A program made the translations under genes and the position numbers. 64,000 nt of DNA, taken from assembly GCF_000384035.1 (NCBI RefSeq), contig NZ_KB913024.1:2608433-2672432 (forward strand), written 5' to 3'. Source of the DNA: Actinopolyspora mortivallis DSM 44261 (GTDB taxonomy: Bacteria > Actinomycetota > Actinomycetes > Mycobacteriales > Pseudonocardiaceae). This document shows positions 35,953 through 44,415 of this stretch, piece by piece; the stretch's first letter is position 1; each line of letters begins with the position of its first letter. The notes beneath the pieces are model-generated. The model was not told where the DNA came from. It ran no database searches and saw only the letters and a program-made list of their open reading frames with translations.

Positions 35953-37179
35953 TCATCCGATCAGACGCCGTACGACCCCGTCGGCCAACAGCCGCCCCCG
36001 GTCGGTGAGCACACACCGGCCCGCGCGCAGCGCGTCCCGCCGGAGCAGCCCGTCCTCGACGGCCCGGCGGGCCTCGGACAGCCCGGTACCGTCGAGCACG
36101 TCCACGGGCAGTCCGCTGTCCAGCCGAAGCTCCAGCATGATCCGTTCGACGCGCCGGTCCTCGCAGGTGAGCACCTCCCGACCCGCCGCGGGGGAGATCC
36201 CCTCGTCGAGGGCCGCCGCGTAGCGCGCCGGGTACTTGAGGTTCCACCAGCGGACCCCGCCGACGTGGCTGTGCGCCCCAGGGCCCGCCCCCCACCAGTC
36301 GCCGCCCCGCCAGTAGCCGAGGTTGTGCGCACACCGCCCCTCCGGGCGAGCGGCCCAGTTCGAGACCTCGTACCACCGGAACCCGGCCTCGGACAGCGTT
36401 CCGTCGATCAGTTCGTAGTCCTCGGCGAGTACGTCCTCGTCCGGTTCGGGAAGCTCTCCTTTCCGAACCCGCCGGGCCAGGGCGGTACCCTCCTCCACGA
36501 TCAGTGAATAGGCCGAGACGTGGTCCACCCCGGCCTCCAGCACGGCGTCGAGGGTCGTGCGCAGATCCCCGGTGCTCTCGCCGGGAGTACCGTAGATCAG
36601 GTCCAGGCTCACGTGCTCGAAGCCGGCCGCCCGGGCCTCTCCCGCCGCCGCGACGGCACGCCCGGGGGTGTGCCTGCGGTCCAGCACGCGCAGCACGTGC
36701 TCGGCGGCCGACTGCATCCCCAGCGAGACCCTGGTGTAGCCCGCCTGTCTGATCCGCTCGAACAACTCGGGGGAGGTGGACTCCGGGTTCGCCTCGGTGG
36801 TCACCTCCGCACCGGGTGCCAGCCCGAAGGAGTCGCGGACCGCCTCCAGCACCTCGGCCAGTCCCTCTCCTCCCAGCAACGAGGGAGTCCCGCCACCGAC
36901 GAACACCGTCCCCGCGCGGGGAGCCGCCTGCCCGCCGAGTACCCGCGCTCCCAGCAGGAGTTCACGCCGCAGCGCGCGCAACCACCCGCCGGTGCTGCCG
37001 CCACCCCCGTCCAGCTCGTCGGCCGTGTAGGTGTTGAAGTCGCAGTAGCCGCACCGGGTGGCGCAGAACGGCACGTGCACGTAGACCCCGAACGGACGTT
37101 CGCCGAGCCCCTCGAACGCCTCGGAGGGCAGGGTTCCGTCCCGGGGCGGGGTTTCGCCGGTCGGTGGATGCGCGCTCAC
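35953..37179 (-). CDS. hemW: radical SAM heme chaperone HemW
   Basis: A radical SAM protein of 408 residues. The cluster motif is CATRCGYCDFNTYTADEL (CxxxCxxC, with HVPFC just before). GGGTPSLLGG and EVTTEANPESTSPELFERIRQAGYTRVSLGMQS are the HemW/HemN signature. The family was formerly called coproporphyrinogen oxidase but HemW delivers heme. The frame opens to 37491; the GTG at 37179 is chosen where protein-like sequence begins. Confidence 0.93.
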   Translation of the reverse strand: MSAHPPTGETPPRDGTLPSEAFEGLGERPFGVYVHVPFCATRCGYCDFNTYTADELDGGGGSTGGWLRALRRELLLGARVLGGQAAPRAGTVFVGGGTPSLLGGEGLAEVLEAVRDSFGLAPGAEVTTEANPESTSPELFERIRQAGYTRVSLGMQSAAEHVLRVLDRRHTPGRAVAAAGEARAAGFEHVSLDLIYGTPGESTGDLRTTLDAVLEAGVDHVSAYSLIVEEGTALARRVRKGELPEPDEDVLAEDYELIDGTLSEAGFRWYEVSNWAARPEGRCAHNLGYWRGGDWWGAGPGAHSHVGGVRWWNLKYPARYAAALDEGISPAAGREVLTCEDRRVERIMLELRLDSGLPVDVLDGTGLSEARRAVEDGLLRRDALRAGRCVLTDRGRLLADGVVRRLIG

Positions 37180-37311
37180 GACTCCCAGTGTCCCAGCCCC
37201 GTCCCACCGCACGGAGCACCGAGCCCGCTCCCGAAGGTAACCCGGGTCATACTCGTCCCACCATGCGGATGACGCTGGACCACCCGGTGAGCTCCTGGCA
37301 CGCTGACGAAC

Positions 37312-37404
37312 ATGGACGCGACCCCCACCGAGCTGCTGCTGGTCGCCCGCCGCTACGTGGATCTTCGCCGGGTGTCCAGCGCGCTGTGCCGTAGCGCGGG
37401 CTAG
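37312..37404 (+). CDS. cysteine/sulfur-operon leader peptide
   Basis: A 30-codon ORF ending in ARRYVDLRRVSSALCRSAG. This matches the RR(H/Y)VDLxRVSSAxCR signature of short leader peptides seen upstream of sulfur-assimilation genes in actinobacteria. It lies 113 bases before sir on the same strand. A hairpin sits 26 bases beyond its stop. The single Cys codon near the end could sense Cys-tRNA. The start ATG has a weak ribosome site, so start placement is less certain than the tail. Confidence 0.75.
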   Translation: MDATPTELLLVARRYVDLRRVSSALCRSAG

Positions 37405-37430
37405 CGCGTCCCCGAGTTTCCCGTCATACC

Positions 37431-37451
37431 CGATTCGGCTCGGCCGAATCG
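37431..37451 (+). terminator. attenuator-like hairpin before sir
   Basis: CGATTCGGC-TCG-GCCGAATCG is a perfect 9-bp stem with a 3-nt loop. A short T-run (37460-37463) follows. Its position between the leader peptide and sir suggests translation-coupled attenuation. Confidence 0.6.
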
Positions 37452-37517
37452 TGGGTCGCTTTTCCCAGACAGTCTTTCGCTGCCCAAGCACGCCACGTCA
37501 TCCCGGAGGTCGGCCGC

Positions 37518-39230
37518 ATGGTCCCCCCGACGGAAGCACCGAGCCAGCCGAAACGCCGCGCACCGGCCCGCAGGGGCAAAGGACGCGCGGAGGGACAGTG
37601 GGCGCTCGGCTACCGCGAACCGCTCAACGGCAACGAGCAGTCCAAGAAGGACGACAACCCGCTCAACGTGCGCAGCCGGATCGAGAACATCTACGCCCGG
37701 CGCGGTTTCGACTCCATCGACCCCTCGGACCTGCGCGGGCGTTTTCGCTGGTGGGGGCTTTACACCCAGCGCGCTCCGGGGATCCCCGGAGCGCGGACGG
37801 GCACCATAGAGCCCGAACAGCTGGACGACTCCTACTTCATGCTGCGCATCCGGGTGGACGGTGGCGCGCTCACCACCGAGCAGCTGCGGGTCATCGGCGA
37901 GATCTCCCAGACCTACGCGCGGGACACCGCCGACGTCACCGACCGGCAGAACGTCCAGCTGCACTGGATCCGGGTGGAGGACATGCCCGCGATCTGGGAG
38001 AGGCTGGAGTCCGTCGGTCTCTACACCACGGAGGCCTGCGGGGACTGCCCCCGCGTGATCCTGGGCTCGCCGGTGGCGGGGATAGCCGCCGACGAGATCG
38101 TCGACGCCACTCCCGCGATCCGTGAGATAGCCCACCACTACATCGGTGACAGCTCCCTGTCGAACCTGCCGCGGAAGTTCAAGACGGCCATCTCGGGGTC
38201 TCCGCGCCAGGACGTGGTGCACGAGACGAACGACGTCTCGTTCATCGGGGTGCACCACCCGGAGCACGGTCCCGGCTTCGACCTCTGGGTCGGTGGCGGG
38301 CTGTCCACCAACCCCAAACTCGCCGTGCGCCTGGGCACCTGGGTGCCCCTGGAGGAGGTCCCCGAGGTCTGGCACGCGGTCGTGCAGATCTTCCGGGACT
38401 ACGGCTACCGACGGCTGCGCAACCGAGCCAGGATGAAGTTCCTGGTCGCCGACTGGGGAGCGGAGAAGTTCCGCGAGGTGCTGGAGAACGAGTACCTCGG
38501 CCGCGGGCTCCTGGACGGTCCGGAACCGCCGCTGCCCGATGGGCCGCGGGATCACGTCGGCGTCCATCAGCAGGTGGACGGCAACTACTACGTGGGGGTG
38601 ACCTCGGTCGCGGGCCGGGTGAACGGTTCCACGCTCATCGAGGTCGCCAAGGCCGCCGAGCGCGTGGGCTCCCGCCGCATCCGCACCACGGTGGAACAGA
38701 ACCTGCTGGTGCTGGACGTGCCCGGCTCCGAGGTGGAGAACCTCATCTCCGACCTCGACGAGCTCGGCCTGCGGGCCCGCCCCTCGCCGTGGCGACGCAG
38801 CGTCATGGCCTGCACCGGCATCGAGTTCTGCAAGCTGGCCATCGTCGAGACCAAGAACCGGGCCACGGAGCTGGTCGAGGACCTGGAGCGCAGGCTCGCT
38901 GACGTGCAGGGGAACATGGACAACCCGGTCACCGTGAACCTGAACGGCTGCCCGAACGCCTGTGCCCGTACCCAGGTGGCCGACATCGGCCTGAAGGGGC
39001 AGCTCGTGCAGGACGAGCAGGGCAACCAGGTCGAGGGCTTCCAGGTGCACCTGGGTGGCGGACTCGGTCGGGACGCCGGGTTCGGACGCAAGATCCGTGG
39101 CCACAAGGTGACCTCGGCCGAGGTGGGCGATTATGTGGAACGTCTGGTGCGTCGTTACCTCGACCAGCGGTCGGAGGACGAGACTTTCGCCCAGTGGGCC
39201 AACCGCGTCAGTGATGGGGAGCTAACGTGA
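37518..39230 (+). CDS. sir: ferredoxin-type sulfite reductase
   Basis: A 570-residue siroheme/4Fe-4S reductase that converts sulfite to sulfide. The siroheme-cluster site is CTGIEFCKLAI with NLNGCPNACARTQVADIGLKG (C-x5-C and C-x3-C). The two ferredoxin-like half domains and LRGRFRWWGLYTQR at the N-terminus match actinobacterial Sir/NirA. Clustering with cysH, cysD and cysN argues for sulfite over nitrite. Its stop overlaps the next gene's GTG. Confidence 0.95.
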   Translation: MVPPTEAPSQPKRRAPARRGKGRAEGQWALGYREPLNGNEQSKKDDNPLNVRSRIENIYARRGFDSIDPSDLRGRFRWWGLYTQRAPGIPGARTGTIEPEQLDDSYFMLRIRVDGGALTTEQLRVIGEISQTYARDTADVTDRQNVQLHWIRVEDMPAIWERLESVGLYTTEACGDCPRVILGSPVAGIAADEIVDATPAIREIAHHYIGDSSLSNLPRKFKTAISGSPRQDVVHETNDVSFIGVHHPEHGPGFDLWVGGGLSTNPKLAVRLGTWVPLEEVPEVWHAVVQIFRDYGYRRLRNRARMKFLVADWGAEKFREVLENEYLGRGLLDGPEPPLPDGPRDHVGVHQQVDGNYYVGVTSVAGRVNGSTLIEVAKAAERVGSRRIRTTVEQNLLVLDVPGSEVENLISDLDELGLRARPSPWRRSVMACTGIEFCKLAIVETKNRATELVEDLERRLADVQGNMDNPVTVNLNGCPNACARTQVADIGLKGQLVQDEQGNQVEGFQVHLGGGLGRDAGFGRKIRGHKVTSAEVGDYVERLVRRYLDQRSEDETFAQWANRVSDGELT

Positions 39231-39418
39231 ACGGGGGACGTTCCACCGAGCCCGGCCCCGAGGGCAGGGCTGTTCCGTTCTACTGCCCGTACTGCGGGGA
39301 CGAGGAGCTCGTGCCGCAGGCCGAGCCCACGGGCGCGTGGAAATGTCAGGCGTGCCGCCGTGTGTTCACGGTACGACTCGCAGGATTGGCACTGACCGAG
39401 GAGGACGAGCAACCATGA
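39227..39418 (+). CDS. small zinc-ribbon protein of the sulfur cluster
   Basis: A 63-residue protein with CPYCGDEELV and CQACRRVF, a four-Cys zinc ribbon, between sir and cysH. It overlaps both neighbours by 4 bp, so all three are co-translated. Similar small ORFs sit at this spot in other actinobacteria; a role in handling iron-sulfur or sulfur intermediates is inference only. Confidence 0.85.
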   Translation: MNGGRSTEPGPEGRAVPFYCPYCGDEELVPQAEPTGAWKCQACRRVFTVRLAGLALTEEDEQP

Positions 39419-40140
39419 CCGCGGAGAGCACCCCCGACATCGGCGTTCGGCGTGGGGACGAAGAGCTTCAAGCCCTCGTGGAAGAGGCCCGTGAGCAGTT
39501 GTCCGAAGCGAGCGCCACGGAGGTGCTCTCCTGGGCGGCGCGGACCTTCGGCAACAGGATGATCGTGGCCTCCAACATGCAGGACGCCTCGTTGGTGGAC
39601 CTGGTGTCACGGATTCAGCCCGGGGTGGACGTCCTCTTCCTCGAAACCGGCTACCACTTCGCCGAGACCCTCGGCACCAGGGACGCGGTCGCGCAGAGCT
39701 ACGACGTCAACATCGTCAACGCGATGCCCGAACAGACCGTGGAGGAGCAGGACGCCTCCGAGGGGCCACGGTTGTACGAACGGGATCCGGGTCGGTGCTG
39801 CCACCTGCGCAAGGTGGTTCCACTGCGGAACACCCTGGCCCGCTACGAGGCGTGGGTCACCGGGCTGCGCCGGGTCGACTCTCCCACCAGGGCGGACACC
39901 CCCCTGGTCACCTGGGACGAGCGGAACAACCTGGTGAAGCTGAATCCGATGGCGGCGTGGACGGACGAGGACATGGACAATTACATAGCCGAGCACAATG
40001 TGTTGGTGAACCCGTTGGTCCCCGCGGGATACCCCTCGATCGGGTGCCAGCCGTGCACGGCCAAACCCGCGCCAGGTGAGCATCCGCGCAGTGGTCGTTG
40101 GAGCGGGTTCTCGAAGACGGAGTGCGGGCTGCACGCGTAG
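39415..40140 (+). CDS. cysH: adenylyl-sulfate reductase (4Fe-4S type)
   Basis: A 241-residue reductase that makes sulfite from adenylyl sulfate with thioredoxin. The 4Fe-4S ligands are CC in RDPGRCCHLRKV and CxxC in SIGCQPCTAK, and the catalytic Cys is in KTECGLH. The paired cysteines show APS rather than PAPS specificity. The ATG at 39415 overlaps the zinc ribbon stop. Confidence 0.94.
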   Translation: MTAESTPDIGVRRGDEELQALVEEAREQLSEASATEVLSWAARTFGNRMIVASNMQDASLVDLVSRIQPGVDVLFLETGYHFAETLGTRDAVAQSYDVNIVNAMPEQTVEEQDASEGPRLYERDPGRCCHLRKVVPLRNTLARYEAWVTGLRRVDSPTRADTPLVTWDERNNLVKLNPMAAWTDEDMDNYIAEHNVLVNPLVPAGYPSIGCQPCTAKPAPGEHPRSGRWSGFSKTECGLHA

Positions 40141-40146
40141 CGGTCC

Positions 40147-40190
40147 GGTGTGTCGCGACACGTTCCGGGGCCGTGTCGAGACGACACACC
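40147..40190 (+). promoter_or_regulatory. nested inverted repeats between cysH and cysD
   Basis: GTGTCGCGACAC (40150-40161) is a perfect palindrome. GTGTCG-AGA-CGACAC (40173-40187) is a second hairpin. The outer arms GGTGTGTCG (40147-40155) and CGACACACC (40182-40190) can pair instead. These are mutually exclusive folds, or alternatively three half-sites for a regulator. Confidence 0.5.
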
Positions 40191-40245
40191 GTGTGCTCCG
40201 CCATCCCTCCACGGGGTGATCCGACAACTGTGTAAAGGCACGCTG

Positions 40246-41208
40246 ATGACGACGGAAGCGATCATGGATCAGAATCTCGACCTGTCGGAGGATCCGGCGA
40301 CGTCCGAGGCTCCGCCACAGGTGGACAACCTCGACGCGCTGGAGTCCGAGGCGATCCACATCTTCCGGGAGGTCGCCGGGGAGTTCGACCGCCCGGTGAT
40401 CCTGTTCTCCGGAGGCAAGGACTCCACGGTACTGCTGCACCTGGCGCTGAAGGCCTTCCGCCCGGCCCCCGTCCCGTTCCCCCTGCTGCACGTGGACACC
40501 GGCCACAACTTCGAAGAGGTCCTGCGGTTCCGCGACGAGCTCGTCAGCAGGCACGACCTTCGCCTGGTCGTCGCCCGGGTGCAGGACTGGATCGACGACG
40601 GCCGGCTCACCGAACGCCCGGACGGAACCCGTAACCCGCTGCAGACCCAGCCGTTGCTGGAGGCCATCGAGCAGAACCGCTTCGACGCCGTGTTCGGTGG
40701 GGGCCGGCGCGACGAGGAGCGGGCCCGCGCCAAGGAACGCGTGTTCAGCCTGCGCGACTCCTTCGGGCAGTGGGATCCGCGCAGGCAGCGCCCGGAACTG
40801 TGGAACCTCTACAACGGCAAGCACCGCGCCGGTGAGCACATGCGGGTGTTCCCCCTGTCCAACTGGACGGAGCTGGACGTGTGGCGCTACATCCAGCGCG
40901 AGAAGATCGAGCTGGCCAGTCTCTACTACGCCCACCGCAGGGAGGTCTTCGAGCGGGACGGCATGTGGCTGACCTCGGGCCCGTGGGGAGGTCCCCGTGA
41001 GGGCGAGGAGGTCGTCGAGAAGACCGTCCGGTACCGGACCGTGGGGGACGGTTCGTGTACCGGTGCCGTGGAGTCCGAGGCCTACACGGTCGACGACGTG
41101 ATCGCCGAGGTCGCCGCGAGTCACCTGACCGAGCGCGGCGCGACGAGAGCCGACGACAGGATGTCCGAGGCGGCCATGGAAGACCGCAAGCGGGAGGGCT
41201 ACTTCTGA
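40246..41208 (+). CDS. cysD: sulfate adenylyltransferase subunit 2
   Basis: A 320-residue ATP-pyrophosphatase that with CysN activates sulfate to APS. The PP-loop is ILFSGGKDSTVLLHLALK; other family segments are HVDTGHNFEEVLRFRD, FGGGRRDEERARAKERVFS and VFPLSNWTELDVWRYI. The ATG at 40246 gives family length. cysN begins 1 base after its stop. Confidence 0.95.
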   Translation: MTTEAIMDQNLDLSEDPATSEAPPQVDNLDALESEAIHIFREVAGEFDRPVILFSGGKDSTVLLHLALKAFRPAPVPFPLLHVDTGHNFEEVLRFRDELVSRHDLRLVVARVQDWIDDGRLTERPDGTRNPLQTQPLLEAIEQNRFDAVFGGGRRDEERARAKERVFSLRDSFGQWDPRRQRPELWNLYNGKHRAGEHMRVFPLSNWTELDVWRYIQREKIELASLYYAHRREVFERDGMWLTSGPWGGPREGEEVVEKTVRYRTVGDGSCTGAVESEAYTVDDVIAEVAASHLTERGATRADDRMSEAAMEDRKREGYF

Positions 41209-41209
41209 T

Positions 41210-42565
41210 ATGACCGACGACACCGAGACCCTCACGCGGTTCGCTCCGGACAGCGGCACCGAGGTGGCCCTGCCGGTGCACACCGACCTGCTGCGGCTGG
41301 CCACGGCCGGTTCGGTCGACGACGGCAAGAGCACCCTGGTGGGTCGGCTGCTGCACGACACCAAGTCGGTGCTGGCCGACCAGCTCGACGCGGTGCACCG
41401 GGCGAGCGCGGACCGCGGCCTGAGCACCCCCGACCTGTCCCTGCTCGTCGACGGGCTGCGTGCGGAGCGGGAGCAGGGCATCACCATCGACGTCGCCTAC
41501 CGGTACTTCGCCACGGCCAAGCGCACCTTCGTGCTGGCCGACACCCCCGGCCACGTGCAGTACACCAGGAACACGGTCACCGGGGCATCCACCGCACAGC
41601 TCGCGGTGCTGCTCGTCGACGCACGCAAGGGGGTGCTGGAACAGACCCGCAGGCACGCCGCCGTACTCGCCCTGCTCGGGGTTCCCCGGCTCGTGCTGGC
41701 CGTGAACAAGATCGACATGGTCGACTTCGACGAGTCGGTGCACGCCGGCATCGCGGCCGAGTTCACCGAACACGCCCGGGCGCTGGGGTACGCGGACGAG
41801 CACGTGGTGACCGTGCCGGTGTCGGCCCTGCACGGCGACAACGTGGTGGAGCGCTCCGAGCGCACTCCCTGGTACACGGGACCGTCGCTGTTGGAGCACC
41901 TGGAAACCGTCCCGGTGGCACCGGATCCGCACGACGTGCCGTTCCGCATGCCGGTGCAGTACGTCATCCGCCCGCGCACCACCGAGTACCCCGACTACCG
42001 GGGCTACGCCGGGCAGGTGGCAGCCGGTGTGGTCTCCGAGGGCGACGAGGTCGTCGTGCTGCCCGCGGGTATCCGCAGCAGGGTGGCCAAGGTGGACACC
42101 CCGGACGGGCAGGTTCCCAGTGCCGCCGCGGGCCGGTCGGTGACCGTGCTGCTCGAGGACGACGTGGACGTGGCACGCGGCGACGTCATCGTCGCCGCCG
42201 AGAACCAGCCCCGGGTCACCGACGAGTTCGACGCCACGCTCTGCTGGCTGGCCGAGAAACCGCTCACACCACGCGCCCGCCTGCTCGTCAAGCACGGCAC
42301 GCGGACGGTACAGGCCATGGCCACCGAGCTGACCACCCGTTTCGACGAGCAGGAACTGTCCGGAGTGGACTCTCCCGAACAGCTGGAGCTCAACGAGATC
42401 GGCCGGGTCCGGTTGCGCACCTCCGAGTCGCTGCCCGTCGACGAGTACGCGGACAGCAGGCGCACGGGCTCGTTCATCGTGCTCGACCCCTCGGACGGTT
42501 CGACGCTGGCGGCCGGTCTCGTCGGTGTGCCACTGGCCCCGCTCGCGGCGAGCGTGAACCACTGA
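41210..42565 (+). CDS. cysN: sulfate adenylyltransferase subunit 1 (GTPase)
   Basis: A 451-residue GTPase that drives CysD. The G motifs are TAGSVDDGKSTLVGRLL, ADTPGHVQYTRN and LAVNKIDMVDF, followed by EF-Tu-like beta barrels. Length shows there is no fused CysC kinase domain, so PAPS is not made by this protein; this fits the APS-type CysH. Confidence 0.95.
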   Translation: MTDDTETLTRFAPDSGTEVALPVHTDLLRLATAGSVDDGKSTLVGRLLHDTKSVLADQLDAVHRASADRGLSTPDLSLLVDGLRAEREQGITIDVAYRYFATAKRTFVLADTPGHVQYTRNTVTGASTAQLAVLLVDARKGVLEQTRRHAAVLALLGVPRLVLAVNKIDMVDFDESVHAGIAAEFTEHARALGYADEHVVTVPVSALHGDNVVERSERTPWYTGPSLLEHLETVPVAPDPHDVPFRMPVQYVIRPRTTEYPDYRGYAGQVAAGVVSEGDEVVVLPAGIRSRVAKVDTPDGQVPSAAAGRSVTVLLEDDVDVARGDVIVAAENQPRVTDEFDATLCWLAEKPLTPRARLLVKHGTRTVQAMATELTTRFDEQELSGVDSPEQLELNEIGRVRLRTSESLPVDEYADSRRTGSFIVLDPSDGSTLAAGLVGVPLAPLAASVNH

Positions 42566-42581
42566 CTCCGGGAGCCGGAAC

Positions 42582-43343
42582 ATGAGTGCCCCCTTGGTCG
42601 CGGTGGCGCACGGAAGCAGGGACCCACGTTCGGCGGAGACCGTCCGGCGGCTGCTGAACGTGGTCCGTTCCGTGCGTCCCGAGCTGGACGTCCGGGAGGC
42701 GTTCCTCGACCTGTCCGCGCCGTCGCTGGGCGAGGTACTCGACTCCGTGTACTCCGACGGACACCGGCAGGGGGTGGTGGTTCCGCTGCTGCTGGGCCAC
42801 GCCTACCACGCGAGCGTGGACATCCCGGAGGCCGTGGCCGAGGCGCGGCGGCGCAATCCGGGACTGTCGGTGCGCGTCTCCGGGGTCCTCGGACCGGATC
42901 CGCGGCTGCGCGCGGCCGCCTGGCGCAGGCTGCTGCACACGGGGGTGGACCTCGGGGACACGGGAATGGGGGTGGTGCTCGCCGGCGCCGGTTCGGCCCA
43001 CCCCCCGGCGAACAGGCTCGTGGCGGAGGTGGCCGAGTCCTGGCGTCGGCGTACCGCCTGGGCCGGGGTGGTGCCCGCCTTCGCCGCGGCGTCCGAGCCG
43101 GACGTGCCCACCGCCGTGGAACGGCTGCGCGCGGCCGGGGCCCGGCGCTTCGCGGTGGGCTCCTGGTTCCTCGCCCCCGGCAGGCTGCCGGACCGGGTGA
43201 TCGAGCGAGCGCTTGAGCACGTCTCCGAGCCGCTGCTGGCCGAGCCCATGGGGGACGACCACGACGTAGCCGAACTGGTCGTGGGCCGCTACGAGTCGGC
43301 GCTGGACCGGCCTCTCGCCGCGCTCGGCCCGGAAGGACGATGA
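42582..43343 (+). CDS. sirohydrochlorin ferrochelatase/cobaltochelatase family
   Basis: A 253-residue CbiX/SirB-type protein with two tandem halves. His motifs are VAVAHGSRDPRS and VVVPLLLGHAYHASVDIPE in the first half, and AGAGSAHPPANRL in the second. It would insert iron into sirohydrochlorin to make siroheme for the sulfite reductase in the same cluster, 16 bases after cysN. Confidence 0.9.
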   Translation: MSAPLVAVAHGSRDPRSAETVRRLLNVVRSVRPELDVREAFLDLSAPSLGEVLDSVYSDGHRQGVVVPLLLGHAYHASVDIPEAVAEARRRNPGLSVRVSGVLGPDPRLRAAAWRRLLHTGVDLGDTGMGVVLAGAGSAHPPANRLVAEVAESWRRRTAWAGVVPAFAAASEPDVPTAVERLRAAGARRFAVGSWFLAPGRLPDRVIERALEHVSEPLLAEPMGDDHDVAELVVGRYESALDRPLAALGPEGR

Positions 43344-43426
43344 GTTCCACCGGCAGGGGGCGCTCTCCGCACCTCGCTCCCGGCCGGAGGTGCTGCGCCG
43401 GATCTCCGCCGGTGTCGTGGACCCGT

Positions 43427-44218
43427 TCACGGCCGGGATGCGGTGAACAGGTAGTTTCGTTTGCGCGGGGTCACCCCGTCGACGGGAATCCAGCTCCCCG
43501 AATGCCACACGTGGGGTCGGTATCCCATTTTCCGCAACCGGACCAGGAATGCGGACGGATCGAGACCGTAGCGGGAAAGGTGCCGTTGTTCGATTTCGAG
43601 CAACAGCGTTGGTCTGCATTCCTCCAGGGTTTTCTCCGCACCGTCGAGAACGGTGGGCTCATAGCCCTCGACGTCGATTTTCATGAAATCGACCCGGGGA
43701 ATTCCCCGAAAACGCCGTATCTGGTCCACGGAGAACGTGTCGGTCACCACCGAACGACTTCCGCGGAAGAGCCCCGTGGGAGGAGCGCTCGCCACCCCCT
43801 CACCCACATGGGCGTGCCCGTGGATCGGCAGTCCGAAACGGGTGGGAACGGTGATCCTGCCCCTGCCCGAACGCCCACCCAGCGCCGCGCGGGCGATCCG
43901 GAGGTTGCGCACGCCGGTCAGCAGCGCGCCGGTCGCCAGTATCCGGTGCGGTTTGCGCTGGGGCTCGAAGGAATGTACCTCCCCCGCCGAGCCGACGAGA
44001 CGGGCCAGGGCGAAGCTGTACATGCCGTAGGCGGCACCGACGTCGAAGCACACGTCCCCGGCTCCGACCACCTCCTTCAGCCCCTCGACCTCCGGCTCGA
44101 TCACCGACCACCGCGAGGCACCCCGCAACGCGGCTGCCATCGTCCGCAGTCGACGCCCGTGGGCACGGGATCCGCGCGGTTCGGGACGCGTTCGGCCACC
44201 GGCTGGTTCATTCCTCAT
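43427..44218 (-). CDS. FkbM-family methyltransferase
   Basis: A 263-residue SAM-dependent methyltransferase. The core motifs are GAGDVCFDVGAAYGMYSFALARLVG, VHSFEPQRKPHRIL, DFMKIDVEGYEPTVLDGAEKTLEECRPTLLLEIEQRHL. The ATG at 44218 has GGGGGAGG about 11 bases upstream. The substrate is likely a sugar or lipid hydroxyl, but this cannot be told here. Convergent with the chelatase gene. Confidence 0.88.
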   Translation of the reverse strand: MRNEPAGGRTRPEPRGSRAHGRRLRTMAAALRGASRWSVIEPEVEGLKEVVGAGDVCFDVGAAYGMYSFALARLVGSAGEVHSFEPQRKPHRILATGALLTGVRNLRIARAALGGRSGRGRITVPTRFGLPIHGHAHVGEGVASAPPTGLFRGSRSVVTDTFSVDQIRRFRGIPRVDFMKIDVEGYEPTVLDGAEKTLEECRPTLLLEIEQRHLSRYGLDPSAFLVRLRKMGYRPHVWHSGSWIPVDGVTPRKRNYLFTASRP

Positions 44219-44363
44219 GCGTGGATACACCTCCCCCAGAAACCGTCTCTGCCGACGGTCCAAACTAACCCAACCACGTCCTCTTCGGACACTCGGTGTC
44301 CCCCGCTCGTGTAAGGAACGGAACTACCTCCCCGCCGACAGACCGGGTCCGTGGAGCACACGG

Positions 44364-44399
44364 TTCTCCGGCCGGGCGACGGGCCGTCCGGCCGGAGAA
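44364..44399 (-). terminator. strong hairpin terminator after the secreted-protein gene
   Basis: TTCTCCGGCCGG (44364-44375) and CCGGCCGGAGAA (44388-44399) form a perfect 12-bp stem with a 12-nt loop, 16 bases past the stop of the upstream minus-strand gene. Confidence 0.75.
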
Positions 44400-44415
44400 G
44401 CCGCGGGGATGCGGC

